DNA of 64,000 bases from CBDFKS01 sp965248905 (GTDB taxonomy: Bacteria; Chloroflexota; Dehalococcoidia; Lucifugimonadales; JAGWBF01): contig CBDFKS010000006.1 in NCBI GenBank assembly GCA_965248905.1, positions 124,001 through 188,000 on the forward strand. The letters run 5' to 3'. The first letter of the stretch is position 1, and every line of letters starts with the position of its first letter. Of the stretch, positions 17,261 through 25,573 are shown in pieces. A program made the translations under genes and the position numbers. The notes under the pieces were generated by a model. The model worked only from the letters and a program-made list of their open reading frames with translations. It was not told the origin of the DNA and made no database searches.

Positions 17261-17622
17261 TCAAGTGGACCCCATCATCAGGACAGCGGTGAGGCTAAAA
17301 TAAGAGAGTCTACCGCTGGGGTGTCTCGTAACCTTCATCCGATGGTAAGGCTTGTGGATGTTCCAGTAAACACCTTTGTGGGCTCACTGCATGGAACACC
17401 TGACCCGGTGACCGATAGCCCAGGGCTTGATGGGGCCGCTCTTGGTTGTAGAAGGCCAGATAAGCCCCAATCCCCTTTCTGGCCTCAGTCCCATTTTGGT
17501 ATGCCTTCAGGTACACCTCCTCGTACTTGATGCTGCGCCACAGCCGTTCCACGAAGACGTTGTCCATGCACCGGCCCCTGCCGTCCATGCTCACTTGAAC
17601 GCCTTGCGCCAGCAGCATGGAC
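17261..17622 (-). mobile_element. IS3-family 3' fragment, copy 1
   Basis: The left boundary reads TCAAGTGGACCCCATC, which resembles IS3-type termini of the TGGACC...GGACA kind. The minus strand encodes the C-terminal third of an IS3 OrfB: VSMDGRGRCMDNVFVERLWRSIKYEEVYL, with the DDE glutamate region, ending with RPHQALGYRSPGQVF. The fragment is cut off at an ATGCTGCTGG sequence. The same fragment, cut at the same point, occurs at 34969-35328 next to another recombinase gene. Confidence 0.8.
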
Positions 17623-19336
17623 CAGATGCAACCGACACAAAAACCTGCGGTACTCCTGGGCGGTCGATTTGGATGCAGCGAACGGAGACGGTCGCATATC
17701 CTAGCTGGTTTGGCGTCGCCAGCTCGTTGATCTGACGCCGAACGGCCTGATGACGGGTCCTAGTCTCAATACGTGGGCCGGACTGGACAAAATCAAGAAC
17801 TGAGGCCGATTCCGAGGTCACCCCATCGTTTGGCATGGGGATGGTGTACGTCAGAACGACCTCGTCTCCAACCACCTCGATGCCCTCCACGAAGTTGCGG
17901 ATGAGCGCCTTGCGCTCAGGGAACGTCCCATCCTTCAGGAAGTCCCGGAAGTCCGCAACGTACTCCGCTATCTCCTCGGTGTTGGGAAGCTCCACTCTCC
18001 TCTGCTCAAGCTGGGTCTCGGCGTCCTCCCTCGCAGCCTCCAGCTGTTCCTCACGGTGCCTCAGCGAGAAGATGCGGGACGACAGGACCTCCAACGTCAG
18101 CTCGCTCGTCTCAAGAGCCTCGTAGAGCCTCTCAAGCCGCTTCCTCACGTCCCCTAGCTCGGCGTCGATGACCTCCAGCCTGCCGGCCAACTCACCGGCC
18201 ATAGCGTCGATCTCCTCGGCCACCAACGTCACCAACTCAACGATGGTCTCCTCGGTCAGAATCCGCTCCCTGATCTTCTGGACGACGAACTCCTCCACCT
18301 TGGGAGCGTTCAGGTAGCGTGCGCTGCATGTCCCTGCACCTTCCCTGAACAGCGTGCCGCAGATGTAGTAGCCGTATTGACCGCTCTTGGCCCCCTGGCC
18401 GGAGTAGGGCCTGCCGCACACTCCACACTTCAGCAGACCGCTCAGCAGGAACCTGCTCCCCACTCTCGCGGGCCTTCGCACCTTCGGTGCTCGGTCCCGC
18501 ATTGCCTCCTGAACGGCGTCGAACAGCTCCCTAGACACCAGCGCGGGCCATGCTCCCTCCACTCGCACCGGGTCCTGGGCCTTCTCTACCTTGGTGGTTC
18601 TGCCCCAGACGGCGGTTCCGGTGTAGGCTTCGTTGGTCAGCAGGTAGTGGAGTCCTCCCTTGTACCAGCGTTTGCCCCTGTTGGTGATGCCCCGGTCGTT
18701 CAGGGTCCTGCATATCTCCTTGAGGCCGTAGCCGCTGAGCGAGCTCTCGAATATCTCCTTCACTATTGGAGCGGTGGCAGGGTCAACCTCCAGGGTGGGA
18801 CGCTCCTTGGCTCCGTCGCTGATTTTGACCCTCTTGTAGCCGAAGGGAGCCTTGGAGCCGAGGAAGAAGCCCCTCGATGCCGCTTCCCTCATCCCCCGGA
18901 CGACCTCCTGGGCAAGATTCTCACTGTAGAACTCATCGACGCTCTCGATGATTCCCTCAAGCAGTCTGCCCGTGGCGGTGTCCTCGGCCTGCTCGGTGAT
19001 GGACACCACACGGATGCCTTTACGCCGTAGCATCGACTTGAAGGCGACGGCGTGCTCGCGCTTTCTGGTGAAGCGGCTGAATTTCCAGACGAGAATCACG
19101 TCGAAGGGGGCCTTCGGCTTGCTGCCCTCCTCGATCATCTCCCTGAACTGGGGCCGGTCAGCGACGCGGCCGCTCTCGGCCTCGTCTATGTACTCGCGGG
19201 CGACGGAGTAGCCGTTGGCCTTGGCGTAGTCTTTGAGCGCCCGTAGTTGCGCGGACACGGACAGGTCCACGTCCTGCCGCTCGCTGGACACCCTGGCGTA
19301 CAGGGCCGCCGGTGTTGGGGGTTGATATTGCTTCAT
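17591..19336 (-). CDS. Large serine recombinase
   Basis: This is a large serine site-specific recombinase of the resolvase/phage-integrase type. Residues 1-150 form the catalytic domain with the nucleophile serine in YARVSSERQ and the FSRFTRKREHAVAF segment; then a recombinase domain with RTLNDRGITNRGKRW, a zinc ribbon (CGVCGRPY and YYICG/GTC) near residue 315-345, and a coiled coil near residues 380-460. The likely original C-terminus lies at VLDFVQSGP (about 17776-17801); the last 60 or so residues run into an unrelated stretch and then the IS3 fragment. It begins the accessory region and probably mobilised an integrative element. Confidence 0.88.
   Translation of the reverse strand: MKQYQPPTPAALYARVSSERQDVDLSVSAQLRALKDYAKANGYSVAREYIDEAESGRVADRPQFREMIEEGSKPKAPFDVILVWKFSRFTRKREHAVAFKSMLRRKGIRVVSITEQAEDTATGRLLEGIIESVDEFYSENLAQEVVRGMREAASRGFFLGSKAPFGYKRVKISDGAKERPTLEVDPATAPIVKEIFESSLSGYGLKEICRTLNDRGITNRGKRWYKGGLHYLLTNEAYTGTAVWGRTTKVEKAQDPVRVEGAWPALVSRELFDAVQEAMRDRAPKVRRPARVGSRFLLSGLLKCGVCGRPYSGQGAKSGQYGYYICGTLFREGAGTCSARYLNAPKVEEFVVQKIRERILTEETIVELVTLVAEEIDAMAGELAGRLEVIDAELGDVRKRLERLYEALETSELTLEVLSSRIFSLRHREEQLEAAREDAETQLEQRRVELPNTEEIAEYVADFRDFLKDGTFPERKALIRNFVEGIEVVGDEVVLTYTIPMPNDGVTSESASVLDFVQSGPRIETRTRHQAVRRQINELATPNQLGYATVSVRCIQIDRPGVPQVFVSVASGPCCWRKAFK
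17776..17801 (-). repeat. Recombinase C-terminal motif (copy B, in the intact gene)
   Basis: This stretch encodes SVLDFVQSGP within the complete recombinase. The equivalent DNA recurs at 15111-15155, 29408-29457 and 43541-43590, where no recombinase precedes it. Confidence 0.6.
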
Positions 19337-19417
19337 GCGTTGTCCTCCTTTTGGTGGCGCAGTAAACGTGGAGATTGGATATCTATTACTCCTCTAGGAC
19401 TTCGCGCAAGGAATCCT

Positions 19418-19804
19418 CTACCAAAGACGCCGTACGCCGTACGAGTCGAAGAGTGATTCACTGGAAATGAGAGCAAGGTTGCGCGCCAGCGCCTGAGCGA
19501 TGAGCATTCTGTCAAACGGGTCGCGGTGGGACCCCAAGAGCGCCCCGGCCCTCCCAGCGTCGTCGACGGTAATATCCAGCTCTTCGAAGCCCTGGTCCGC
19601 TATCGCACCGGGAATATCAAGCGCCACCTCGCTGGCTCCCGAAAGCCTGCCCAGGCGGTGCTTGGTGGCTATCTCCCAGGCTGACGCCGCGCTTACCAGA
19701 ATGTCGTTGGCTTCATCTTCAATGGCCTGATGGGCAGGGTCCGACAGCCTATCGCTTCCGGCGAGCCACCAGAGGAAGGCGTGGGTGTCGAGCAATACCC
19801 TCAT
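19418..19804 (-). CDS. PIN-domain toxin (VapC-like)
   Basis: The 128-residue protein is a PIN-domain ribonuclease of the type found in Phd/VapC modules. The acidic residues of the active site are visible: D5 in LLDTHAFLWWL, E43 in SAASAWEIATKHRLG, and the D in HRDPFDRMLIAQA. It would cleave RNA when its antitoxin is lost. Its start ATG overlaps the stop of a short upstream antitoxin remnant by ATGA. No complete antitoxin lies directly upstream; a full-length Phd-type antitoxin is found 1.1 kb away at 20948. Confidence 0.85.
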   Translation of the reverse strand: MRVLLDTHAFLWWLAGSDRLSDPAHQAIEDEANDILVSAASAWEIATKHRLGRLSGASEVALDIPGAIADQGFEELDITVDDAGRAGALLGSHRDPFDRMLIAQALARNLALISSESLFDSYGVRRLW

Positions 19805-19872
19805 CGTTCAGGCGACGTGTGCGGCCGTAACAACGCAGCCTCCTTCCACAGCAAATCCAGCTCGACCGGCAA
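19801..19872 (-). pseudogene. C-terminal stub of an antitoxin
   Basis: The last about 23 codons of an upstream gene remain on the minus strand (LPVELDLLWKEAALLRPH) and end with a TGA that overlaps the PIN toxin ATG. Toxin-antitoxin pairs are normally coupled in just this way. The N-terminal part was replaced by the DUF1801-like gene ending at 19876. Confidence 0.5.
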
Positions 19873-19875
19873 GGC

Positions 19876-20325
19876 CTATCGAGAGGGGTCAGGTGGTGTC
19901 AGATTATCCGCTTCGGTGACTAGCTCGGTCAAAACGACCAAGTCGAGGTTCTCGAGGCGTCGGAACCCGATGCTTGCTGCGCCGAGTTTCACCTTTCCGA
20001 GGCGATCGGCATAGCGGTGGGCAAGGTAGGCGTTGTCGGCCGTAGCGTTGACGTAGATGCTGTAGTTCCTCTTCTGGCGAGCGAGGCCGACGAGGAACCA
20101 CTCTACGGTATCTCCCGAGGAGCCTGTCTGGTCGATGTGGCCGTATCCGATGATTGACTGGTGTGTGCCGCCCCAGAAGACGCCCTGCCAAAGCACCCGT
20201 TGGCGGTCAGGCAGCGCACCGTGGATCGCCCTGTCGACCGAGATTAGGGTGTCGCGGTGCTCGTCGGGAAGCGACGCTAGGTAGGCGTCCGGACTGGTGT
20301 CGCCGACTCGCATCGACTCGCTCAT
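19876..20325 (-). CDS. DUF1801-like protein
   Basis: The protein, about 149 residues from the ATG at 20325, resembles the small DUF1801 family. It shows PDAYLASLPDEHRDTLISVDRAIHGALP at the N-terminus and a C-terminal block with LGAASIGFRRLENLD, both typical. A GAGGAAAAGGC site precedes the start, and the ATG overlaps the stop of the upstream SRPBCC gene by ATGA, so the two are translationally coupled. Function is unknown. Confidence 0.72.
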   Translation of the reverse strand: MSESMRVGDTSPDAYLASLPDEHRDTLISVDRAIHGALPDRQRVLWQGVFWGGTHQSIIGYGHIDQTGSSGDTVEWFLVGLARQKRNYSIYVNATADNAYLAHRYADRLGKVKLGAASIGFRRLENLDLVVLTELVTEADNLTPPDPSR

Positions 20326-20780
20326 GCCTTTTCCTCGGCATTGGCCAGACATGAGAGATCGTTCCGCAAGGTTTCGCGGGTTGAACCCAGAAACTTCTTG
20401 CCGATAAGCTTGACGAATACCTTAATGAACAGGTTGTTGGGCTGGGCCTCGAAAGATGCCGAAACCTCTGTGGTCTCGCCACCTTTGGATTCCCCGAGGC
20501 TGTAACGGGTTAGATAGGTTGCTCCGGCCTCGGTCGCAGTCATTGCAAACGAATTTGGCTCCCTCCACTCAACAGCTTCGATAGTTTGCGTGTGACTCTT
20601 TCCATAGGCCCACCGGGCCTGCTTCCACTTCGCGCCGACTCCGAACTTCTCCGAGGTCAGCCACTCGATCGCTTCGCATGACTTTGCTCGACTGGGGTAC
20701 AGATCCGAATCGATCAACTTACTCCAAGTCTTCTCAATCGATCCTTTGAACTCCTGCTTGATCGATATCTTTGATGTCAT
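20322..20780 (-). CDS. SRPBCC (START-like) family protein
   Basis: The 152-residue protein begins ISIKQEFKGSIEKTWSKLID, the usual first strand and helix of the SRPBCC/polyketide-cyclase-like fold, and ends in a long amphipathic helix. Such proteins bind hydrophobic ligands in a cavity; no ligand can be named. It is coupled to the DUF1801-like gene downstream (overlap of 4 bp). Confidence 0.7.
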   Translation of the reverse strand: MTSKISIKQEFKGSIEKTWSKLIDSDLYPSRAKSCEAIEWLTSEKFGVGAKWKQARWAYGKSHTQTIEAVEWREPNSFAMTATEAGATYLTRYSLGESKGGETTEVSASFEAQPNNLFIKVFVKLIGKKFLGSTRETLRNDLSCLANAEEKA

Positions 20781-20947
20781 TGCATTGCTACTTCTTAAGG
20801 GGTGAACATAGCGCAGGATCCTACTGGATGAAGAGCCCGGTAAGTCCTGACGGTCAGAGGGCTCGTGGGGTCTAAACCGGTGTCACCTAACTGTATTCCG
20901 TCTCCCTATATGGAAATCCCCCACCGAAAGGTCGCAGTGCAGTACGC

Positions 20948-21178
20948 TCACCTCTCCCAGACAGATAGCTCTTCCTCTGGAAGCGGATCGAAGAAGCTGT
21001 CGTCGACGACCAGGCGGTCCCTCCAGGCGCCGAATCGCCGTTTTCCCCTGGGCTGGCAGCGAACAAGGCGGGCCACCGGCTTGCCGTCGCGGGCGATGAT
21101 GACCTCCTCGCCAGCTTCGGCCTGCGCTAGGAGGCGGGACAAGTGGGTCTTCGCTTCGTGGACATTGACAACTGGCAT
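20948..21178 (-). CDS. Phd/YefM-type antitoxin without adjacent toxin
   Basis: The short protein begins MPVVNVHEAKTHLSRLLAQ and includes GEEVIIARDGKPVARL, the usual Phd/YefM antitoxin N-terminal DNA-binding fold, followed by an acidic C-terminal region (FDPLPEEELSVWE) that would bind the toxin. I place the start at the ATG at 21178, with GGGGAG upstream. No toxin follows; the PIN toxin at 19418 has the right type and may have been its partner before two genes were inserted. Confidence 0.8.
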   Translation of the reverse strand: MPVVNVHEAKTHLSRLLAQAEAGEEVIIARDGKPVARLVRCQPRGKRRFGAWRDRLVVDDSFFDPLPEEELSVWER

Positions 21179-21271
21179 CACTTGCTCCCCGGTTAGACTA
21201 TCTTAGCTAATTATATGACTAATCACAAATGGAGGCAACCCCCCGTTGTCACAAAAACTATCGAACGGGGT

Positions 21272-21301
21272 TTGACACATTATATCCGCCTACGATATAA
21301 T
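21272..21301 (+). promoter_or_regulatory. PadR promoter with overlapping palindromic operator
   Basis: TTGACA (21272-21277) and TATAAT (21296-21301) are spaced by 18 bp. An exact dyad ATTATATC-N7-GATATAAT (21279-21286 and 21294-21301) covers the spacer and the -10. This is where a PadR repressor would be expected to bind and shut off its own gene. Confidence 0.65.
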
Positions 21302-21330
21302 GGGCACGATACTAATGGAGGCCGCTTGCA

Positions 21331-21702
21331 GTGACTAGCTCAGTTCCGACGGACATCCTTCCCCTTCCAACCGCGCAGGTCCACATCCTGTTGGCCCTGG
21401 TAACCGGTGACAAGCATGGGTACGCTATCATGAGCGAAGTCGAGGCTCTGACCGAAGGATCGGTCACGATGGGTCCGGGGACTCTGTACGGGACGATCAA
21501 ACGAATGCTGAAGGCACGGTTGGTCGAAGAGACGGACGAGCGACCGGACCCCGAGCTGGACGACGAACGTCGGCGCTACTACAGACTCACCGCTCTTGGT
21601 GCGCTGGTTCTTGATGCTGAGGTCGCACGCATGGAGCAGCTCGCCCGCACCGCCCATTCGCGGCGGCAGATCGCACAACGCAGGCTGGGCTTGGAGGGCT
21701 GA
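21331..21702 (+). CDS. PadR-family transcriptional regulator
   Basis: The 123-residue protein is a PadR regulator: LPTAQVHILLALVTGDKHGYAIMSEVEALTEG forms the first helices, TMGPGTLYGTIKRMLKARLVEE the recognition helix and wing region, and YYRLTALGALVLDAE the start of the dimerising helix. The start is GTG at 21331, with GGAGG upstream. The palindrome in its promoter suggests autoregulation. It is followed after one base by a broken membrane-protein gene, the usual partner of such PadR genes. Confidence 0.88.
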   Translation: MTSSVPTDILPLPTAQVHILLALVTGDKHGYAIMSEVEALTEGSVTMGPGTLYGTIKRMLKARLVEETDERPDPELDDERRRYYRLTALGALVLDAEVARMEQLARTAHSRRQIAQRRLGLEG

Positions 21703-21703
21703 C

Positions 21704-22234
21704 ATGATCTCCGAGAAGCTGTACCGCGCACTGCTAGTGGTCTATCCGAGCGAACACCGCCGGGAATACGGCGAGCCTATGGTCCAACTGTTTCGGGACT
21801 GAATGCGACGTGACGGGGGTGGAGTCAAAACCCCGATTGTGTGGGTGCAGATGATCTTCGATCTCGTGTGTTCAGCATCCAGGGAGCATAAGGAGGGCGT
21901 CATGTTAGAGAGCTTACGGGTCAAGAGAGTTGGCGTCCGTTCGGGTAAATTCCTACTCTGGTCTCTGGTGGGAGCGATCACGCTCTACATGGCTACGACT
22001 GCGGTGGTCTTGACCGCAGGTCTTGTGTCGCTGGTAACGGGCTGGTATCAGTTCACCATCGAGTCCGGTCCTCTGGCGTTCTTGGGCTACACGATGCTCC
22101 TCGATAGCAAGACGGACTGGGCTATATCGTTTGAATTCAGCCTGCTTGGCTTCTTGGTTCTCGTTGCGGCGGCAGGGCTTCTGAGGGGCGTATGGTCGGC
22201 GATGCGAGCCCTGGGAACCTCCTTGAGGGCTTAG
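21704..22234 (+). pseudogene. PadR-associated membrane protein with in-frame TGA
   Basis: The frame starts at 21704, MISEKLYRALLVVYP, and meets TGA at 21800-21802 after EPMVQLFRD. The same frame continues directly with MRRDGGGVKTPIVWVQM and then with three hydrophobic segments up to 22234. The N-terminal part matches the start of small membrane proteins commonly paired with PadR genes, so the original residue at the stop was probably Arg or Trp. Unless suppressed, only a 32-residue fragment would be made. Confidence 0.75.
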
Positions 22235-22274
22235 GCGAACTTCCTGGCCGCGAGATAGTACCTACCAACTCCTA

Positions 22275-22736
22275 CTAGAATAGTAGCCACGTGACCAGAA
22301 CGCTGGTGACCAGCAGCACGAACAGCACGATGGCGGTCCCGCGGACTGCGATGACCACTTCCTTCGTCTCCTTGTGCTCGGCGATCTCCTTCTGGTACGC
22401 CCCCTCAAGCTCTTCGTAAGGCCGTCTGCTGGCAGATGCGGACTCCCTGGCCTCGTCCCGTTCCCGCTTCAGCTCAGATGCTCTAAGCTTCAACTCGGAT
22501 ACGCTTTGCTCCAACTGGCGCACGGTCCGCTCAAGCTCTTCCTCCCTGGCGATGGCCCGACGCAGCAGTTCGTCGTCGCCCACGTACTCTAGCCCGTGCA
22601 TACGCACATAGACCCGACGCCCCTCCCTGACCACCTCGACCTCTCCACTCCTGATCCTCCGGTCGAGGGTGGACAGGGATATTTCCATCTCTCGCGCCGC
22701 CTCCGCTTTCGTCACCCAGCGGACGTGCTCATCCAT
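22275..22736 (-). CDS. HTH, coiled-coil, membrane-anchored protein (module 1)
   Basis: From the ATG at 22736 (GAGGAAAAGAG upstream) the protein of about 153 residues begins with a short helix-turn-helix (EHVRWVTKAEAAREMEISLSTLDRRI), followed by a wing-like VVREGRRVYV. A long charged coiled coil of about 75 residues comes next, and the C-terminus is a single membrane helix (TAIVLFVLLVTSVLVTWLLF). It has a close paralogue at 36425-36880. The layout suggests a DNA-binding protein tethered to the membrane, perhaps through its C-terminus. No family is recognised with confidence. Confidence 0.75.
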   Translation of the reverse strand: MDEHVRWVTKAEAAREMEISLSTLDRRIRSGEVEVVREGRRVYVRMHGLEYVGDDELLRRAIAREEELERTVRQLEQSVSELKLRASELKRERDEARESASASRRPYEELEGAYQKEIAEHKETKEVVIAVRGTAIVLFVLLVTSVLVTWLLF

Positions 22737-22824
22737 CTCTCTTTTCCTCGCTACGTGGCTAGCGCCTCCGCCTCCAGTTGAACAGACGCAGAACCCGACC
22801 CTCGGACTCGGGCGCATTCGCCGC

Positions 22825-23211
22825 CTAGTCTCCAACGTCGTCTTCGGGTTGCCGAGCCGCCTCCAGGGCCTCCACGCGCCGGGTCAGACGCTCCACGAGC
22901 CTAGCAAGATCGTCCACGGCTTCAATCGCCAGCCTCATCCTCGCCTCCAACCTGTCCAGCGTCGTCGTCTTCTCCCATCCGGGGTCGTCCAGGTTGGCCA
23001 TGAGTCGCTGCACGGCCAGGGTCATCCTGCCCGTCAGTCGCTCCCGGCGCAGGGTCAGCGCCACTGTCTTCCGGTTCACTCCCAAAAGGGCCGCCGTCCG
23101 GCGCTGGCCCTCCCGCTCGACGAGCAACTCCACGACCCATTTGAAGTCGGTCTGATTGTCGTCGGCCCGCGATGCTGGCCCTCCGTTGCTCTTTGGCTTC
23201 CCAGGAGTCAT
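22825..23211 (-). CDS. Putative HTH protein with C-terminal coiled coil
   Basis: The 128-residue frame has a helix-turn-helix-like segment (RRTAALLGVNRKTVALTLRRERL) followed by a C-terminal coiled coil with heptads (DDLARLVERLTRRVEALEAA). It lies just upstream of the HTH/coiled-coil membrane gene on the same strand and is present only in module 1, not in the second copy of the module. It may be a partner regulator. No specific family was recognised. Confidence 0.6.
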   Translation of the reverse strand: MTPGKPKSNGGPASRADDNQTDFKWVVELLVEREGQRRTAALLGVNRKTVALTLRRERLTGRMTLAVQRLMANLDDPGWEKTTTLDRLEARMRLAIEAVDDLARLVERLTRRVEALEAARQPEDDVGD

Positions 23212-23767
23212 TTCCGTTTTCTACAGGGGGTGGCCCGCTTCTCCAATTTCATCCATTTTTCGGTGGAACCATCCCTTTACAGGAACTGCTAACAGATTTC
23301 GGTCAATACACTCCGAATGTGGCAGAAAGCGTTAGCTGGCTGGCCCAGGATGTCCGCTCCTACCCATGCCCCAAAATCATGTCACGCACCCAGACATCGT
23401 TTCGCGCCAAAATCGATGGACCAAACTGGGCCGCAATCGTCGCCAACACGCCAAATCCTGTCCGCATCAACCCTCCGGCTCCCCCGGACAGGCCCATCCG
23501 TAGCTGTTTGCTCGCTACATGCTGACACGTCAACGGTTGCAAGAGTGCAAACAAACTGTCGTCGGAGAGGCAATTTAGTTTAGCATGGCTTCCCAATCAC
23601 TTGCATTTTTCAGGCGTTGACCGGTCAGTGAGTCTTTTGGCCCGTTTCGTAGCTGATTTAGGGGTGAATGAGCCGGTTTGTGGCGTCGGTGATCCCCGAA
23701 AAGCAGCCCGTCGGACGTAACTTTCAGCCCCCAAACAACATAGCGGGGAGATAGGGACAAAACAGCA
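23212..23767. promoter_or_regulatory. Noncoding region with block conserved in module 2
   Basis: The part from about 23522 to 23790 shares ordered blocks with 36896-37150: GCTGACACGTCA, TTTAGCATGGC, CGTAGCT followed by GGGGTGAA, and ACTTTNCAGCCCCCAA. It also shares a hairpin AGATAG...CTATCT just at the end of the upstream winged-helix gene. Near 23530 is a TTGCAAGAGTGCAAA iteron-like pair. The first 300 bases (23212-23515) are not shared and hold no supported gene. Confidence 0.6.
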
Positions 23768-25474
23768 CTATCTATTCTCCCCTACAGGACGCATCCGGTG
23801 ATAGAGCGAGTCCCACTGGTAGGCGCTCAGTTCGGACAGCGCCAGTCGTGGGGATTCCGGCTCCCAGAGAGGACGCCAGGAGGGTCCCAGTATCCCTGTT
23901 GTGGACAGAACGGGCCGGCAGGACACAAGGATGGGCAGCGACATCCGGGTCATCCGGGCCGATGTGCGCACGTAGGTAGCCTCGACCTCCTCTGTGTCCA
24001 CGACGAACAGGGTGGTGGGGAACGGGGGCTGGTCTTCCCCTGGTTCGGTGGACCAGTAGTAGCTCATGTAGGGACTCAGGCGGGCTATTACTCCCTCGGG
24101 GTGACGGGCCCGCAACTCGTACTCGAGGTAGAACGGTACGTCGAGGCCCTGTGCAGTCATCTGCCCCACGGCGTCGGGGGCGATGGCAGGCTGGCCCCAG
24201 TTGTAGGCTCGGTCAGACCTCGCCGTGGGTACAGACCACAGCAGCTCGCTGTCAGGGTCTGCCCTGGCGTCGGCCTCAAGCTTCGAGAGGAACCATGTGA
24301 TCCCGTCGGCGTGCTTCGTCTGCCGGGCCCACGTGTCGATACGGTGGCCCACATATCGTCTCCGGCTCTGACGATCTGTGGTGGGGTCAGTGCTCCAGAT
24401 GCCCCGCGTGGTCGGCAGTTGCGCACGGTCCCTGTGAGTGATGTAGCGGATCCCCTCGGCAGAAAGCGTGTAGCGAGTGTCTCCACGTTTGCCCCGGCGC
24501 TTGACGAGGCCCCACGTGTTGACGAGGCTATGCACCATCTGGCTTACTCGTCCCTCCGAGACGCCGAGCCAGCGGGCAAGGTGCTCCCGTGGGATCATCG
24601 GGTAGTCGGTCACCAGGTCGAGCGTCCGCTTCTCCGACGGGCTGATGCCGAAGGTCGCCGCAGCCCGCACCATCCGCTCAGGATGGGGTATCGATGCCCG
24701 CTTCCGCTCCGGCGACTCCGTATGAAGCGCTCCGGCTGGGCCACCCTGTGAGCTCACGAAACCAAGGTTGTAGTACGAGCCGCTGAACAGGCCTGAGGTC
24801 TTCTGCCAGACGTGGGAGTCCCGTCTTTCGAGTACGTCCCGAGACTCCTCGCCGACGTAAGAGCCTTCAAGGTTCAGCTCCATGCAGAACCTCGTTGTCA
24901 GTCTCTGCTCCCACACGCTGGGAACCAGGATCAGGATGGTGTCGGGGCGGCGAGTGTAGTCGTACTCGGCTATGGCTCTCAGCCGGTCGTAGAGCGAGCG
25001 CCGCCGCAGGGCCAAGCCCTGGCGGACTACGCCGAAGCTGCGGCCGTCGTGGACGGTGATTGTTGCGTCGAAGCGACCCCTGCGGTGGAACTCCACGTGC
25101 GAGCGGAGCCCGTCGATGCCGGGGGAGAGTGATGAGGCGAGACGGTAGACGGCAGCCACCGCGTCCATCCGGCGGACGAGCAGTGTCAGCCACTCCCTGG
25201 ACACGGGGTAGGCGCGCACGAAGTCCGAGGGCGTCGCAAAGCCGAGAGTCTCGGCGGCTTCGCTGATGCCTTGGGCTGTCAGGTAGTATCTCTGGCTCGA
25301 CGGCAGTTGGACGGTGCCGTGGCTCACCCTCCCGACGATGCCGTCCGCCAGCAGGCCGGTCAGGACTCGGTGGACAGTCGCGTGAGGCTCGTCTAGGATC
25401 AGCGCCAGTTCCGTCGAATCGACGAAGGGCATCCGGCTGAGGAAGTATAATAGCTGTCGTTCGGTGAGAGCCAT
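23768..25474 (-). CDS. Double winged-helix, Replic_Relax-like protein (module 1)
   Basis: The 568-residue protein consists of two similar halves. Residues 5-75 form a winged helix (RQLLYFLSRMPFVDSTELA); residues 100-200 form an alpha-beta domain with RFDATITVHDGRSFGVV and EYDYTRRPDTILILVPS. Residues 280-345 form a second winged helix (REHLARWLGVSEGRVSQM) and residues 380-530 a second domain with PFYLEYE at about 447-453 and TLFVVDTEE. The last domain resembles replication-relaxation proteins of plasmids and integrative elements; this is a tentative assignment. A paralogue lies at 37129. Start ATG at 25474. Confidence 0.7.
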   Translation of the reverse strand: MALTERQLLYFLSRMPFVDSTELALILDEPHATVHRVLTGLLADGIVGRVSHGTVQLPSSQRYYLTAQGISEAAETLGFATPSDFVRAYPVSREWLTLLVRRMDAVAAVYRLASSLSPGIDGLRSHVEFHRRGRFDATITVHDGRSFGVVRQGLALRRRSLYDRLRAIAEYDYTRRPDTILILVPSVWEQRLTTRFCMELNLEGSYVGEESRDVLERRDSHVWQKTSGLFSGSYYNLGFVSSQGGPAGALHTESPERKRASIPHPERMVRAAATFGISPSEKRTLDLVTDYPMIPREHLARWLGVSEGRVSQMVHSLVNTWGLVKRRGKRGDTRYTLSAEGIRYITHRDRAQLPTTRGIWSTDPTTDRQSRRRYVGHRIDTWARQTKHADGITWFLSKLEADARADPDSELLWSVPTARSDRAYNWGQPAIAPDAVGQMTAQGLDVPFYLEYELRARHPEGVIARLSPYMSYYWSTEPGEDQPPFPTTLFVVDTEEVEATYVRTSARMTRMSLPILVSCRPVLSTTGILGPSWRPLWEPESPRLALSELSAYQWDSLYHRMRPVGENR

Positions 25475-25573
25475 GCATCAAGAGTAGCAACGGGCAGATA
25501 CGGTGCGCAGCCACTACATGTCAGCACCGGTGAATGGAGAGAGCCTTCTCTGGCTTCGGCGGGAGCGCCGAGA

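Noticed and set aside
23360..23596. Possible small hydrophobic protein on the minus strand
   Set aside because: There is no ribosome site and no family; it overlaps the conserved noncoding block.
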